From positions 1-64,000 of the forward strand of contig NZ_WSTC01000026.1 in NCBI RefSeq assembly GCF_009789195.1: 64,000 nucleotides of DNA, read 5' to 3'. The notes under the pieces were generated by a model. That model worked only from the letters and a program-made list of their open reading frames with translations, was not told where the DNA came from and ran no database searches. The translations under genes and the position numbers were made by a program. This DNA comes from Paenibacillus sp. MMS18-CY102. GTDB lineage: Bacteria; Bacillota; Bacilli; Paenibacillales; Paenibacillaceae. Below, one piece after another: positions 1-8,106 of the stretch. The first letter of the stretch is position 1; every line of letters starts with the position of its first letter.

Positions 1-1
1 G

Positions 2-91
2 GGGTTAAACAACGTGATGGAACAAGCGTTGATGACCGCTGCGGTACAGAACATGAAGAAGATCGCCCTCCACCTGGAACGGAGGGCGTAA
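2..91 (+). pseudogene. IS1182-type transposase, C-terminal fragment
   Basis: Only the last 29 codons lie in the window. They read GLNNVMEQALMTAAVQNMKK and then IALHLERRA before TAA. The pattern GL..V..QALMTAAVQNMKKIA is what I recall from the C-terminal end of IS1182-family DDE transposases. The gene runs off the left edge, so I cannot tell whether the upstream part is intact. It is followed by a non-coding stretch with strong inverted repeats (141-178 and 186-207), which would fit the right end of the element. Family assignment is from memory of the motif, not from a search. Confidence 0.65.
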
Positions 92-140
92 AGCGTTAAA
101 CCATACTTTTTTTCCTTTAAATACAGCTCCGATAAAACAA

Positions 141-207
141 AGAGAAACCCAGCGTTTTGAAAAAACGTGGGTTTCTCTACAATCTGAGGGCAGAGGATTC
201 TGCCCTC
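141..207. repeat. Two inverted repeats, possible right end of the IS element
   Basis: Two hairpins lie in tandem. The first pairs AGAGAAACCC with GGGTTTCTCT and continues inward CGTTTT/AAAACG. The second pairs GAGGGCAGA with TCTGCCCTC around a 4-nt loop. They follow the transposase remnant directly, so they may be its terminal structure and terminator, but no left end is visible to confirm it. Confidence 0.5.
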
Positions 208-308
208 TTTGCGTTTCAGCATGTTCCGCAACGGGATGACGTTTCTTCGCTCGTTGCATCTGCATTGGTCCCTCATTGCAGCATGTTCTGTAATGGAAGG
301 TTCCTTTC

Positions 309-630
309 ACACGCGCATTAGCCAGGCGAATAGGGTAAGTTTTTCTACCCTATTCTCGCTCCGGCGCGTTAGCCAGCCGTTTAGGGCAGGTTTTTCTACC
401 CTATTCTCGCTCCGGCGCATTAGCCAGCCGTTTAGGGCAGGTTTTTCTACCCTATTCTCGCTCCGGCGCGTTAGCCAGCCGTTTAGGGTAGGTTTTTCTA
501 CCCTATTCTCGCTCCGGCGCGTTAGCCAGCCGTTTAGGGCAGGTTTTTCTGCCCTATTCTCGCTCCGGCGCGTTAGCCAGCCGAATAGGGTAGGTTTTTC
601 TACCCTATTCGCACTCCGGCTCATTAGCCG
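309..630. repeat. 51-bp tandem repeat array, each unit with a hairpin
   Basis: The motif TTAGCCAGCCG recurs with an exact period of 51 bp: the A of TTAGCC falls at 320, 371, 422, 473, 524, 575 and 626, giving six full units and a partial. Each unit holds an inverted repeat of the form TAGGGTAG-GTTTTT-CTACCCTA. Units with TAGGGCAG on the left arm can carry CTGCCCTA on the right, so pairing is kept in at least one unit by changes on both sides; two units have a C/A mismatch. Because 51 is divisible by 3, open frames with a 17-residue repeat exist on both strands. They lack a convincing ribosome-binding site and I do not call them genes. Confidence 0.9.
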
Positions 631-650
631 GCAACAAATGCAAAGCAGCA

Positions 651-682
651 AAAAGGCGCCTCCACTTGCGAGGCGCCTTTTT
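651..682 (-). terminator. Rho-independent terminator of the ctp gene
   Basis: AAAAGGCGCCTC pairs with GAGGCGCCTTTTT. The T run follows on the minus strand, directly after the stop of the S41 protease gene. It also separates that gene from the repeat array. Confidence 0.85.
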
Positions 683-691
683 CCCTATAGT

Positions 692-2131
692 TTATTTTGA
701 GCCGCTAATTTGCTTTATCAGCAGTTCAACGCCCTTTTGCTCTTGGTAATCTTCCTTCTCCAGTTTATCCCGCAAAAGCTCCATGATGCGCGCCGTCGTG
801 CTTTCACGGACTTGCCCATCAGCCGGTTGAATCGACTCTGCCTGCTGCAGCTGCCTTACAGCAGCATCGGTCGCCGTATCGAACACGCCCGCTGTTGCAT
901 CCTTCGCCGCATAACCGAGCGCTTGCAGCATCTGCTGCAACGTTTTCACCGCGTCGCCGTAGTCGCCTTTTTTCAATACGGTATCGGACGGCAGTGCCGC
1001 CAGCTCTGTATACGCGGGCAGTTCCACCTTCACGTTGGGCTCGACTCCCTTGCCATTAATCCAGCTTCCCTTTGGCGTACGCCATTGCGCTTCAGTCAAG
1101 CTTAGAACCGATTGGTCGGCGAACTGGTTAAACCGCTGCACGACCCCTTTGCCATAGGTGGTTTCTCCTACAACTGTTGCACCTGACGATTCCTTCAGTG
1201 CTGCTGTCAGCACCTCTGCCGCACTTGCGGAGTGGCGGTTCGTCAATACGACAATTGGAAGCTTCCAAGGCTCTTTCTGGTCCGAGCGGTAGGTGTGTAC
1301 GTCCTTCTCATCCTTGGATACAACTTGCAAAATCGTCTTGCCATTAGGCACCAGATGGTTCGCAATGGCAATCGTAGGCACGAGCAGCCCGCCCGGATTG
1401 CTCCGTACATCGAGCAGCAGCCCTTTCATCCCTTGCTTGGACAGGTCAGCAATCGCGTCTTCGAATTGCTCTGCCGTTTTCTGTGCAAACCGGGAGATGA
1501 CGACTTTCCCGACGCCGCCAGGCATCATTTCGTATGTGACCGTCAGCACGGGAATAGCCGCACGGGCCATCGTTACTGTAATCGGTTCAGCACGGCCTGC
1601 TCGCTGTACCGCTACGGTTACTTTGGTCCCTTTCTCGCCGCGAAGCAGCTCCACGAGTTTGTCCATGTTAATTCCTTTGGTCGCCTTGCCATCCACAGAA
1701 ACAAGGGCATCCTCTGCTTTCAGTCCCGCCTTCTCGGCCGGGGAATCCTTAATGACCGAATCGATAATAAACGACTCATTTTCTGTTCGAAGCTGAATGC
1801 CGATGCCGACAACTTCACTCTCGTAATTTTGTACATAAGCCTCGCCAGATTCCCCAATCATATAGTGCGAGTACTTGTCCTTAAGCGACTGTACCATGCC
1901 TTCCGCTGCCCCATCGATAAGTGCTTTTGGCTCCGCTCCATTCAAGTAATCGCTCATAATCTCGTTGTACGAAGCAGATAAGTTATTGAACGTCGGCTCC
2001 TTCAAAATCGGATTGCGTTCCCGCATCCACATCAGGCCGCCAGCGAACCCAACAGCAGCAGATGCAAGCGCACCGATCAAACAAAATACAGCGAAGCGTT
2101 GTTTGGCTAACTGGGATGCAAATATTCTCAT
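692..2131 (-). CDS. S41 family C-terminal processing peptidase with PDZ and peptidoglycan-binding domains
   Basis: A 479-residue exported or membrane-anchored serine protease of the CtpA/CtpB type. In order: one hydrophobic segment at about residues 10-30 (signal anchor), a PDZ domain around 80-165 (IGIQLRTENESFIIDSVIKD), and the S41 catalytic domain with Ser in NRHSASAAEVL and Lys in GETTYGKGVVQ. A C-terminal peptidoglycan-binding-1 domain (LKKGDYGDAVKTLQQMLQAL) completes it. CtpB homologues in Bacillus cleave SpoIVFA during sporulation; that role here is inference. I chose ATG at 2131 because it overlaps the upstream stop as ATGA and is preceded by AAAGGGCAGGGCG; the frame extends 18 codons further upstream without support. 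Confidence 0.93.
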   Translation of the reverse strand: MRIFASQLAKQRFAVFCLIGALASAAVGFAGGLMWMRERNPILKEPTFNNLSASYNEIMSDYLNGAEPKALIDGAAEGMVQSLKDKYSHYMIGESGEAYVQNYESEVVGIGIQLRTENESFIIDSVIKDSPAEKAGLKAEDALVSVDGKATKGINMDKLVELLRGEKGTKVTVAVQRAGRAEPITVTMARAAIPVLTVTYEMMPGGVGKVVISRFAQKTAEQFEDAIADLSKQGMKGLLLDVRSNPGGLLVPTIAIANHLVPNGKTILQVVSKDEKDVHTYRSDQKEPWKLPIVVLTNRHSASAAEVLTAALKESSGATVVGETTYGKGVVQRFNQFADQSVLSLTEAQWRTPKGSWINGKGVEPNVKVELPAYTELAALPSDTVLKKGDYGDAVKTLQQMLQALGYAAKDATAGVFDTATDAAVRQLQQAESIQPADGQVRESTTARIMELLRDKLEKEDYQEQKGVELLIKQISGSK

Positions 2132-3135
2132 ACGCCCTGCCCTTTCACGAGGACACGGCTGCGTGTGCGCGCAGACAATAAGCATGCATCGACAAGCCGC
2201 ATGTTCGCAATAGCATCCTCTGCTGGAAATGGATATGCCGCTTCGCCAAATGCCGCGCGTGCGAACTGGTCAGCTTGCGTTACGTAGTTGTTCAAATCGT
2301 GGAACAGGCCTTCCTCGCGTTCGCCTTCCTTCGTGTGGACGATGAAAGGTTCAGTATTCGTAAAGGCGCCTTTCAGCTCAATCCGCCCTTCAGTTCCGAG
2401 AATTTCGACCCCTTGGCGATAAGCCGCCCACATGCCGCAATCGAAGGTCATGCCTATGCCGCCGCCGAACTCGATCAAGCCTGACGCCATCATATCCACG
2501 CCGCCATGCTGCTCCGAGAACAAAGCATGGACCGTCACCGCTTCTGGCTCTGCGCCAATAATCCAGCGTGCTGCGCTAAGCGGATATACGCCAACGTCAT
2601 AGATCGAGCCTCCGCCCCATTCTTGCCGGTAACGTACATTGCCCGCATCCGCAGCGTTATTAAACGTAAAGCATCCGTTCACCGCACGCAGCTCTCCAAT
2701 CTCGCCCGATGCAATAATCGATTTCACACGCTCTACGCGCGGATGAAGCCGATACATAAACGCTTCCGCGAAGACGACGCCCGCTTTTCGGCACGCTTCC
2801 ACCATTTGCTCCGCCTCATCAGCATCCATCGCTGCCGGTTTCTCACAGAGCACATGCTTGCCAGCTTCTGCGGCTTTGATCGTCCATTCCTTATGTAAAT
2901 GATTGGGCAGCGGAATGTAGACAGCATCGATGCCTGGATCTGCCAGCAGCTCCTCATAGGAGCCATATGCCTTCGGAATGTTCATCTTCGCTGCCGTCTC
3001 CTGCGCCTTATCGATACCACGGCTCGCTATGGCAACGAGTTCTCCCCGCTCTGATTTCTGAATCGCTGGCATAACGGAACGTACTGCAATGCCCGCACAG
3101 CCTAAAACGCCCCAACGTAACTTCATCATGCTCAC
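2128..3135 (-). CDS. Gfo/Idh/MocA family NAD(P)-dependent oxidoreductase
   Basis: A 335-residue cytoplasmic oxidoreductase. The N-terminal Rossmann motif is GVLGCAGIAVRS. The family's catalytic lysine lies in VLCEKPAAMDADEAEQM, and the C-terminal half has the usual beta-sheet substrate domain (GGGSIYDVGVYPLSAARWI). Substrate cannot be read from sequence; relatives act on sugars, inositols or sugar-amino compounds. It is translationally coupled to the downstream protease gene by a 4-nt overlap, which may only reflect compact gene packing. Three ATG codons lie within the first five; the first is used here. Confidence 0.9.
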   Translation of the reverse strand: MSMMKLRWGVLGCAGIAVRSVMPAIQKSERGELVAIASRGIDKAQETAAKMNIPKAYGSYEELLADPGIDAVYIPLPNHLHKEWTIKAAEAGKHVLCEKPAAMDADEAEQMVEACRKAGVVFAEAFMYRLHPRVERVKSIIASGEIGELRAVNGCFTFNNAADAGNVRYRQEWGGGSIYDVGVYPLSAARWIIGAEPEAVTVHALFSEQHGGVDMMASGLIEFGGGIGMTFDCGMWAAYRQGVEILGTEGRIELKGAFTNTEPFIVHTKEGEREEGLFHDLNNYVTQADQFARAAFGEAAYPFPAEDAIANMRLVDACLLSARTRSRVLVKGQGV

Positions 3136-3247
3136 AAACCCTTCATTCTAAATTAAGGCCGATCAGCCTTAGCGTATAATAATAATGCCAGCTTGTTTCC
3201 CTGCATCTATTATAGTGGACATTCGTCCCAGAATAAAATGAGGGCTA

Positions 3248-3276
3248 TTGCCCTATCTCCCCGTATAAGCTACAAT
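3248..3276 (+). promoter_or_regulatory. Sigma-A-type promoter for the HAD hydrolase gene
   Basis: TTGCCC, a 17-bp spacer, then TACAAT, ending about 47 bp before the ATG of the HAD gene. Judged by eye only. Confidence 0.5.
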
Positions 3277-3323
3277 CTCCGTAGTTGAGGTAGCCGATAG
3301 ATAGAAAGGAAGAAGCTGATCCT

Positions 3324-4166
3324 ATGTACAAATTAATCGCTATTGATGTCGATGACACGTTGCTTAATGATGACCTTATCGTGACCGAGGGTACGAAGCA
3401 AGCGTTGGCAGCCGCAATCGAGCAAGGCGTTCTCGTAACGCTCGCTACCGGCCGCATGTACGCTTCGGCTCATCAGATCGCCAAGCAAATTAATTTAAAC
3501 GTTCCGCTCATTACGTACCAAGGCTCGCTGGTCAAAACATTGCTGGACGGCCAAGTGCTCTATGAACGCAGTGTTCCTACGGATGCAGCGAAGCAATTGG
3601 ACGCCTATTGCGTAGAGCATGGCCTGCACCTGCAGCTTTACGTCGATGATGTGCTCTACGTTCGCGAGGATAATGACAAAGCAAAAAAATATTCGCGCTT
3701 GTCCAACATCCCATACGTCGTTGATCCTGACTTCGATGCGCTGCTCAATAAGCCGCAAACAAAAATGCTCATCATCGACGAGCCAGAACTTCTCGACCGT
3801 GTCAAGGAAGAGCTCACACCCCTTCTTGGCGATCGCGTGCATATGACGAAGTCAAAGCCGCATTATTTGGAATTTACCCATATTGAAGGCACCAAGGGGC
3901 ATGCGCTTCAGTTTCTCGCAGAGCATAACGGTTATACCGTTGAACAAGCTATCGCTATCGGCGATGCTTGGAACGACCGCGAAATGATAGAAGTCGCTGG
4001 CCTTGGCGTAGCGATGGGCAATGCCCAGCCTGCGTTGAAGGAAATCGCCAACTATGTGACATTGACCAACAATGAGGAAGGCGTTCGCCATGTGATTGAA
4101 AAGTTCGTGCTTAACACAAACGGGCAAACGCCAGCAGGGGCACGCCAGCACGTCGAACAGAACTAA
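3324..4166 (+). CDS. Cof-type HAD-IIB family hydrolase
   Basis: A 280-residue cytosolic phosphatase. The catalytic motif I is DVDDTLLNDD near the N-terminus. Motif II is the Thr of TLATGRMY, the motif III lysine is in FTHIEGTKGHAL, and motif IV is AIGDAWNDREMIEVAG. These are the hallmarks of Cof/YwpJ-type sugar-phosphate or nucleotide phosphatases. Substrate is not predictable. It stands alone between divergent and convergent neighbours and has its own promoter and terminator. AAGGAAGAAG precedes the ATG. Confidence 0.93.
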   Translation: MYKLIAIDVDDTLLNDDLIVTEGTKQALAAAIEQGVLVTLATGRMYASAHQIAKQINLNVPLITYQGSLVKTLLDGQVLYERSVPTDAAKQLDAYCVEHGLHLQLYVDDVLYVREDNDKAKKYSRLSNIPYVVDPDFDALLNKPQTKMLIIDEPELLDRVKEELTPLLGDRVHMTKSKPHYLEFTHIEGTKGHALQFLAEHNGYTVEQAIAIGDAWNDREMIEVAGLGVAMGNAQPALKEIANYVTLTNNEEGVRHVIEKFVLNTNGQTPAGARQHVEQN

Positions 4167-4170
4167 AAGC

Positions 4171-4210
4171 AAGCGTCCATTAGCTGCCAAAGCTAGTGGA
4201 CGCTTTTTTA
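4171..4210 (+). terminator. Rho-independent terminator
   Basis: AAGCGTCCA pairs with TGGACGCTT, with an inner TAGCT/AGCTA pairing, followed by a run of six or seven T. It ends the HAD hydrolase gene and faces the convergent helicase gene. Confidence 0.85.
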
Positions 4211-4213
4211 TGA

Positions 4214-6667
4214 TTACGGCCCGTTAGACCGCCTCACGGCATAATCCCGCCACTCCTCCGGCAGCAGCCGATTGTACGGCTGGTTAAGGTAGCGGTCATC
4301 AACGAGCACCAGCGTTCCCCGGTCATTCTCCGAGCGAATAAGCCGGCCTCCAGCTTGCAGCACCTTATTCATGCCCGGATAAACATAAGCATAATGGAAG
4401 CCGTTGCGGCCAGCCTGCTCATAATAATCACGCATGACGTCCCGTTCCATGCCAACCTGCGGAAGCCCCACGCCAACGACAACGACGCCAATCAATCGAT
4501 CGCCTACGAGATCAATTCCTTCCGAGAAAATGCCGCCCATGACCGCAAAACCCAATAGCGTACCCTCAGGTCCAGCTTGAAAAGCTTGCAGAAACGCCTC
4601 ACGTTCCTCTTCCCGCATAGCGTTTGCCTGTAGGATAGTTCGGGCTGCTGTTTCCGTGTCACGCATCGCTTCAAACTGCTCATACACTTTATTCATAAAA
4701 TCATAGGAAGGGAAGAAAGCAAGAAAGTTGCCTCGTCTAGCAGCAGACATCTCATGGAGCATCGCCGCAATTGGCTGTATGCTCTCTTCCCGATCACGGT
4801 AACGAATGGACAGCGGCATAACCTGCACGTCCAGTTGCTCCCGCAGGAAAGGAGACGGAATCGACAAGGAGAAGTCCTCCTCCGGCAATCCGCCCAGCAT
4901 CTCTACATAATACGGCAACGGGGACAGCGTAGCGGAAAAGAAAATATGGGCGCGAAACCCTTTGCCCGCCTGCCGCAGCAGCAGCGACGGGTCTAAGCAA
5001 AACAGCTTGACGCGCACTTCGCTTTTAAAACATTCCACCATGGTAATGAAACGCTCATCATATAGCTTAGCGATCCGCAGCATATGCTGTGCGCCATAGT
5101 AGGTATCCAACAGCAGCTTTTGTTCCAAATCAGCGCTTCTGCCGTTCACGAATGCAGCGAGCTCCCGCTCTGCCTCAATAACGAAAGATTCCAAAAGCTC
5201 CATTAGCGCTTTAGGAAGGGTACGGGAAATGGCTTGTCCGTTGCCAAATGGTTCCCACTTCTCCATCTGCGTTTCGCCTATTGCCTGCGCTGGGTTTAAG
5301 TCCCCGAAAGCTAACTCTAGCTCAGCAGCCAAGTTATCGCCGCCCTCGCTCGTTGCTTTTGCCGGCTGCTCTATCTTCTTGCGCAGCGCTAGCAGCCATG
5401 CATTCACGGACTTCGCTGCAACAGCCAACGGTGGATTCACCTCTTTATAACTCCGCATCAACTGCAAATAATCGCCCTTATTTAACTCAGCCGAATACAT
5501 CTCGCGTCCCCGGTCGACCAAGTTATGCGCCTCATCAACAAGAACGGCCGTATGGCGTTTTCGCTCTTCAAACAGCCGTTTTAAGCTGATCCGCGGATCA
5601 AATATATAATTGTAGTCGCCAATCAATGCATCAGCCGCATACGCTGCATCCAGCGACATCTCGAAGGGACAGACGCGATGCTTGCGCGCGTAATGCTCGA
5701 TAACGGTCCTTGACATCCTCGTCTCAGTGCCGAGCATATCGAGCAAAGCTCCATTAATGCGGTCATAATACCCGTCCGCGTACGGGCAATGCTCCTTGGA
5801 GCAGCGCACTTCTTCTTGGAAACATATTTTGTCCTTCGCAGTTAACGTAACGCTATGCAGATGCAGCCCGCCTTCCTCCATGAGCGCAAATGCGTCCTCC
5901 GCTGCGGTTCGCGTGATCGTCTTCGCCGTCAAATAGACAAGATGGCTTAAGCGCCCCTCGCCCATAGCTTTAACGGCAGGAAAAAGCGTAGAAATCGTCT
6001 TCCCAATGCCTGTTGGCGCCTTAGCGAACAGCTTGGACCCATCCGTTATCGCTTGATAAACGGCTCCGGCGAGCTTCCGTTGGCCCGCTCGGTACGCAGC
6101 AAACGGAAAAGCGAGCGCCTGGGCACTTGCTATCCTGCGTTGCTCATGGGCATGCATGAGATCAGCGTAAGGGACGTAGGCTTTCATCGCAAATTGCAGC
6201 TTAGCTTCCATCTCAACTAACGTCATTGGACGGACAAAAGCCCGGCGTTCCCCTGTCGCTACGCTTACGTAGGTAAGCCGAATGAGCATGCCCTTCAACT
6301 CCATCTGCGATGCGTACATGTAGCCATAACAAATCGCCTGAGCCCAATGGACCTCAGGCGATTCCTCTGCTGTATTCGGCAGCATGCCGCTCGTCGATTT
6401 AATCTCGTCAATCATCACACCCTGATCCGTCTGGAGCAATCCGTCACAGCGCCCGTCGATAACGAACAGGAAGCCGTCGCAAGCAACCTCTGTTTGCAAA
6501 TAAAACTCCTTCTCATCCGTCTCGCCATATTCGGCTTGCACGGCTTGATGGATTCTCGTCCCTTCGGTTAATGCAGACGCCCCGCGGAACCCAAAGGTTA
6601 GATCACCGCTACGATACGCATATTCAACAAGCTCACGGACAGACAATTGAATCGTTCGCTGCTCCAC
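4214..6667 (-). CDS. XPD/DinG-like superfamily 2 DNA helicase with N-terminal PD-(D/E)XK nuclease-like domain
   Basis: An 817-residue ATP-dependent helicase. Residues 1-180 resemble a Cas4/RecB-type PD-(D/E)XK fold: FVIDGRCDGLL followed by VMIDEIKSTSG supplies the D...ExK pattern. The helicase core follows: motif I APTGIGKTISTLF, an iron-sulfur-type Cys set (CFQEEVRCSKEHCPYADGYY and a later CPFEMS), DEAH box VLVDEAHNLVD, and C-terminal motifs FFSATLSPL and GGIFSEGIDL..., GRLIRSENDRGTLVLVDDR. DEAD_2 and helicase_C_2 families apply. Relatives act in DNA repair or R-loop/D-loop resolution. Start is GTG with GGGG 10 nt upstream. The gene stands alone. Confidence 0.9.
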   Translation of the reverse strand: MEQRTIQLSVRELVEYAYRSGDLTFGFRGASALTEGTRIHQAVQAEYGETDEKEFYLQTEVACDGFLFVIDGRCDGLLQTDQGVMIDEIKSTSGMLPNTAEESPEVHWAQAICYGYMYASQMELKGMLIRLTYVSVATGERRAFVRPMTLVEMEAKLQFAMKAYVPYADLMHAHEQRRIASAQALAFPFAAYRAGQRKLAGAVYQAITDGSKLFAKAPTGIGKTISTLFPAVKAMGEGRLSHLVYLTAKTITRTAAEDAFALMEEGGLHLHSVTLTAKDKICFQEEVRCSKEHCPYADGYYDRINGALLDMLGTETRMSRTVIEHYARKHRVCPFEMSLDAAYAADALIGDYNYIFDPRISLKRLFEERKRHTAVLVDEAHNLVDRGREMYSAELNKGDYLQLMRSYKEVNPPLAVAAKSVNAWLLALRKKIEQPAKATSEGGDNLAAELELAFGDLNPAQAIGETQMEKWEPFGNGQAISRTLPKALMELLESFVIEAERELAAFVNGRSADLEQKLLLDTYYGAQHMLRIAKLYDERFITMVECFKSEVRVKLFCLDPSLLLRQAGKGFRAHIFFSATLSPLPYYVEMLGGLPEEDFSLSIPSPFLREQLDVQVMPLSIRYRDREESIQPIAAMLHEMSAARRGNFLAFFPSYDFMNKVYEQFEAMRDTETAARTILQANAMREEEREAFLQAFQAGPEGTLLGFAVMGGIFSEGIDLVGDRLIGVVVVGVGLPQVGMERDVMRDYYEQAGRNGFHYAYVYPGMNKVLQAGGRLIRSENDRGTLVLVDDRYLNQPYNRLLPEEWRDYAVRRSNGP

Positions 6668-6756
6668 TATACTCTAACCCCCAACGGCATCTCCCAGAAC
6701 ATTTGTTCCATGATTATACCATGCCGCCAAGCTAGATGGTAATGCCGCAATTAACG

Positions 6757-6984
6757 TTATGCGACGGGGAACGTCACCGAGACGATATAACCCAATACGA
6801 CATACTCTGCATCTCCGCCCGCTGTACGAACCGTAACGAATGACGGCTGCACGCCTTCCAACACTCCCGTAATCACCGTAGCCGATGCTGTAGCAATTAC
6901 CGTCGGCTGTCCAATATGGCTTAACATCATTTTATAAACCGCCGTGTTCGCCACTGCTGCAATATTGTTAGACTCGATACCCAT
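6757..6984 (-). CDS. Small hypothetical protein downstream of collagen-like gene
   Basis: A 75-residue protein with no charged-rich or membrane segment, dominated by Val, Ala, Thr and Ile (VIATASATVITGVLEGVQPS). The pattern suggests a small beta-barrel. AGGGGGCTAGAGG precedes the ATG. It is the last of three co-oriented genes with the collagen-like protein, only 30 bp after the second gene, so the three are likely one operon. Spore surface association is inference from that neighbour. I do not recognise the family with certainty; it resembles the next gene in length and composition and may be a divergent paralogue. Confidence 0.7.
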   Translation of the reverse strand: MGIESNNIAAVANTAVYKMMLSHIGQPTVIATASATVITGVLEGVQPSFVTVRTAGGDAEYVVLGYIVSVTFPVA

Positions 6985-7014
6985 CCTCTAGCCCCCTACA
7001 CTGTTAGCCAATCG

Positions 7015-7221
7015 CTATGGATTAGCGTGTACATATGCGATATTTACAAAAGGAATGCGAAGCTCGTAGAACACTTCGTTCTCTTCAAACGATACGAGCG
7101 CATAATCGCTTCCGACTCGTGTCAGCGTGCCGACAACGGCGAGTTGGCCGTATGCTGTTGTCACAACGGTCACGTTAGCGCCAATCAATGCGACGAGCTC
7201 GCCCGATAAAGTCGATGCCAT
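7015..7221 (-). CDS. Small hypothetical protein, DUF2642-like
   Basis: A 68-residue protein: VALIGANVTVVTTAYGQLAV then VGTLTRVGSDYALVSFEEN. The Gx-V-x-V-x-T...G-x-L-x-x-V-G-x-D-Y pattern resembles small DUF2642-type or Sm-like beta-barrel proteins found near spore coat genes in Bacillales. GAGAGGGG lies 9-11 nt before the ATG. It sits between the collagen-like gene and a second small gene in the same orientation. The family call is from memory and moderate. Confidence 0.7.
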   Translation of the reverse strand: MASTLSGELVALIGANVTVVTTAYGQLAVVGTLTRVGSDYALVSFEENEVFYELRIPFVNIAYVHANP

Positions 7222-7251
7222 TCAACTCAGCCCCTCTCCTGCCGCAGCCGC

Positions 7252-7962
7252 TCATGTTACTCCCCCAACACCTCCGAGAGCCTCAACATTCGTTATAAAA
7301 TAGTACGGTATTGCCATCACCGTGCCCGCCAACGTATTAAACTGCAGCTGAAATGCTCCTATGCTTCCAATATTTCCGGCCGTGCCCGTCGGTTGCCCCG
7401 GCGTCATGATGACGACCGTTACCCCATTGTTTGCGAACTCAGTAAGCAATGCAATCAGCTCCGAATAATCGCGGTCTCCTCCGGTGCCTGATGGTCCCGC
7501 AGGTCCCATAGGCCCTTGCACGCCAGGGGCGCCTGCTGCACCTGCCGCCCCAGGCGCTCCAGCTGCGCCAGGCGCTCCTGGTGCTCCCTGCGGTCCTTGA
7601 GGTCCCGCATTTCCAGCGGTACCAGCAGCTCCGGCGGCTCCTGCTGCTCCTGCTGCTCCCATTGGCCCCATCGTCCCTGCCGCTTCAGCGGCTCCAGCTA
7701 GCCCTGCCGCCCCAGCCGATCCCGCTGCTCCAGCGAGCCCTGTAGCTCCGCCTGCTCCTGCCGCAAAGCGATGACCATCTTTACGGCATATGAGGCGCCT
7801 CACCCGCGACTTTAACTGGCGGCGCTTGCAAGGCGGGATAAGGCGGCAAGTCCGTTTAACGCGCGTGCGTTTTGATTTTGCAGCAGCTGCTCCTCGTAGG
7901 CGCGGCGTACGATTCCGGCATGTTGATCGCCCGCTCAGCCTTACTCCGGACGTTTTCATCAT
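7252..7962 (-). CDS. Collagen-like triple-helix repeat protein (BclA-like), N-terminus doubtful
   Basis: A 236-codon frame. Residues about 68-158 are Gly-X-Y repeats rich in GAA, GPM, GPQ and GAP, with one Gly-to-Glu break in GAAEAAGTM. A C-terminal globular domain of about 75 residues follows (DYSELIALLTEFANNGVTVV). Bacillales proteins of this type form exosporium or spore-surface filaments. The first ~65 codons are Arg/Cys/Lys-rich (RTRVKRTCRLIPPCKRRQLK), unlike a normal N-terminus. The two other frames there give ordinary-looking peptide such as AYEEQLLQNQNARALNGLAA, so one or more frameshifts are likely. AAAAAGGAG precedes ATGATG. Two small genes follow in the same direction. Confidence 0.72.
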   Translation of the reverse strand: MMKTSGVRLSGRSTCRNRTPRLRGAAAAKSKRTRVKRTCRLIPPCKRRQLKSRVRRLICRKDGHRFAAGAGGATGLAGAAGSAGAAGLAGAAEAAGTMGPMGAAGAAGAAGAAGTAGNAGPQGPQGAPGAPGAAGAPGAAGAAGAPGVQGPMGPAGPSGTGGDRDYSELIALLTEFANNGVTVVIMTPGQPTGTAGNIGSIGAFQLQFNTLAGTVMAIPYYFITNVEALGGVGGVT

Positions 7963-8046
7963 CCGATTCTCCTTTTTATGCCGAAGCTTTTTGTTTATCG
8001 TATGAATCTCTCTGGCAGCGAGCGTAGGTTAATGCAGATAAACGGC

Positions 8047-8088
8047 AAAAAAAAGCTCTGATACCGGCACAATCGCCTGTATCAGAGC
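8047..8088 (-). terminator. Rho-independent terminator of the sulfate operon
   Basis: GCTCTGATAC pairs with GTATCAGAGC, followed on the minus strand by eight T. It lies just after the sbp stop codon. Confidence 0.88.
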
Positions 8089-8106
8089 CCCTAATCATTT
8101 TATAAT

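Noticed and set aside
309-630. CRISPR array
   Set aside because: The repeats abut with no unique spacers between them; the whole 51 bp is repeated. No cas genes nearby.
209-700. Open frame across the 51-bp repeats (and one on the other strand) coding a 17-residue repeat protein
   Set aside because: Both strands stay open only because the period is a multiple of three. No ribosome-binding site, composition is odd, and the 3' end runs through the ctp terminator.
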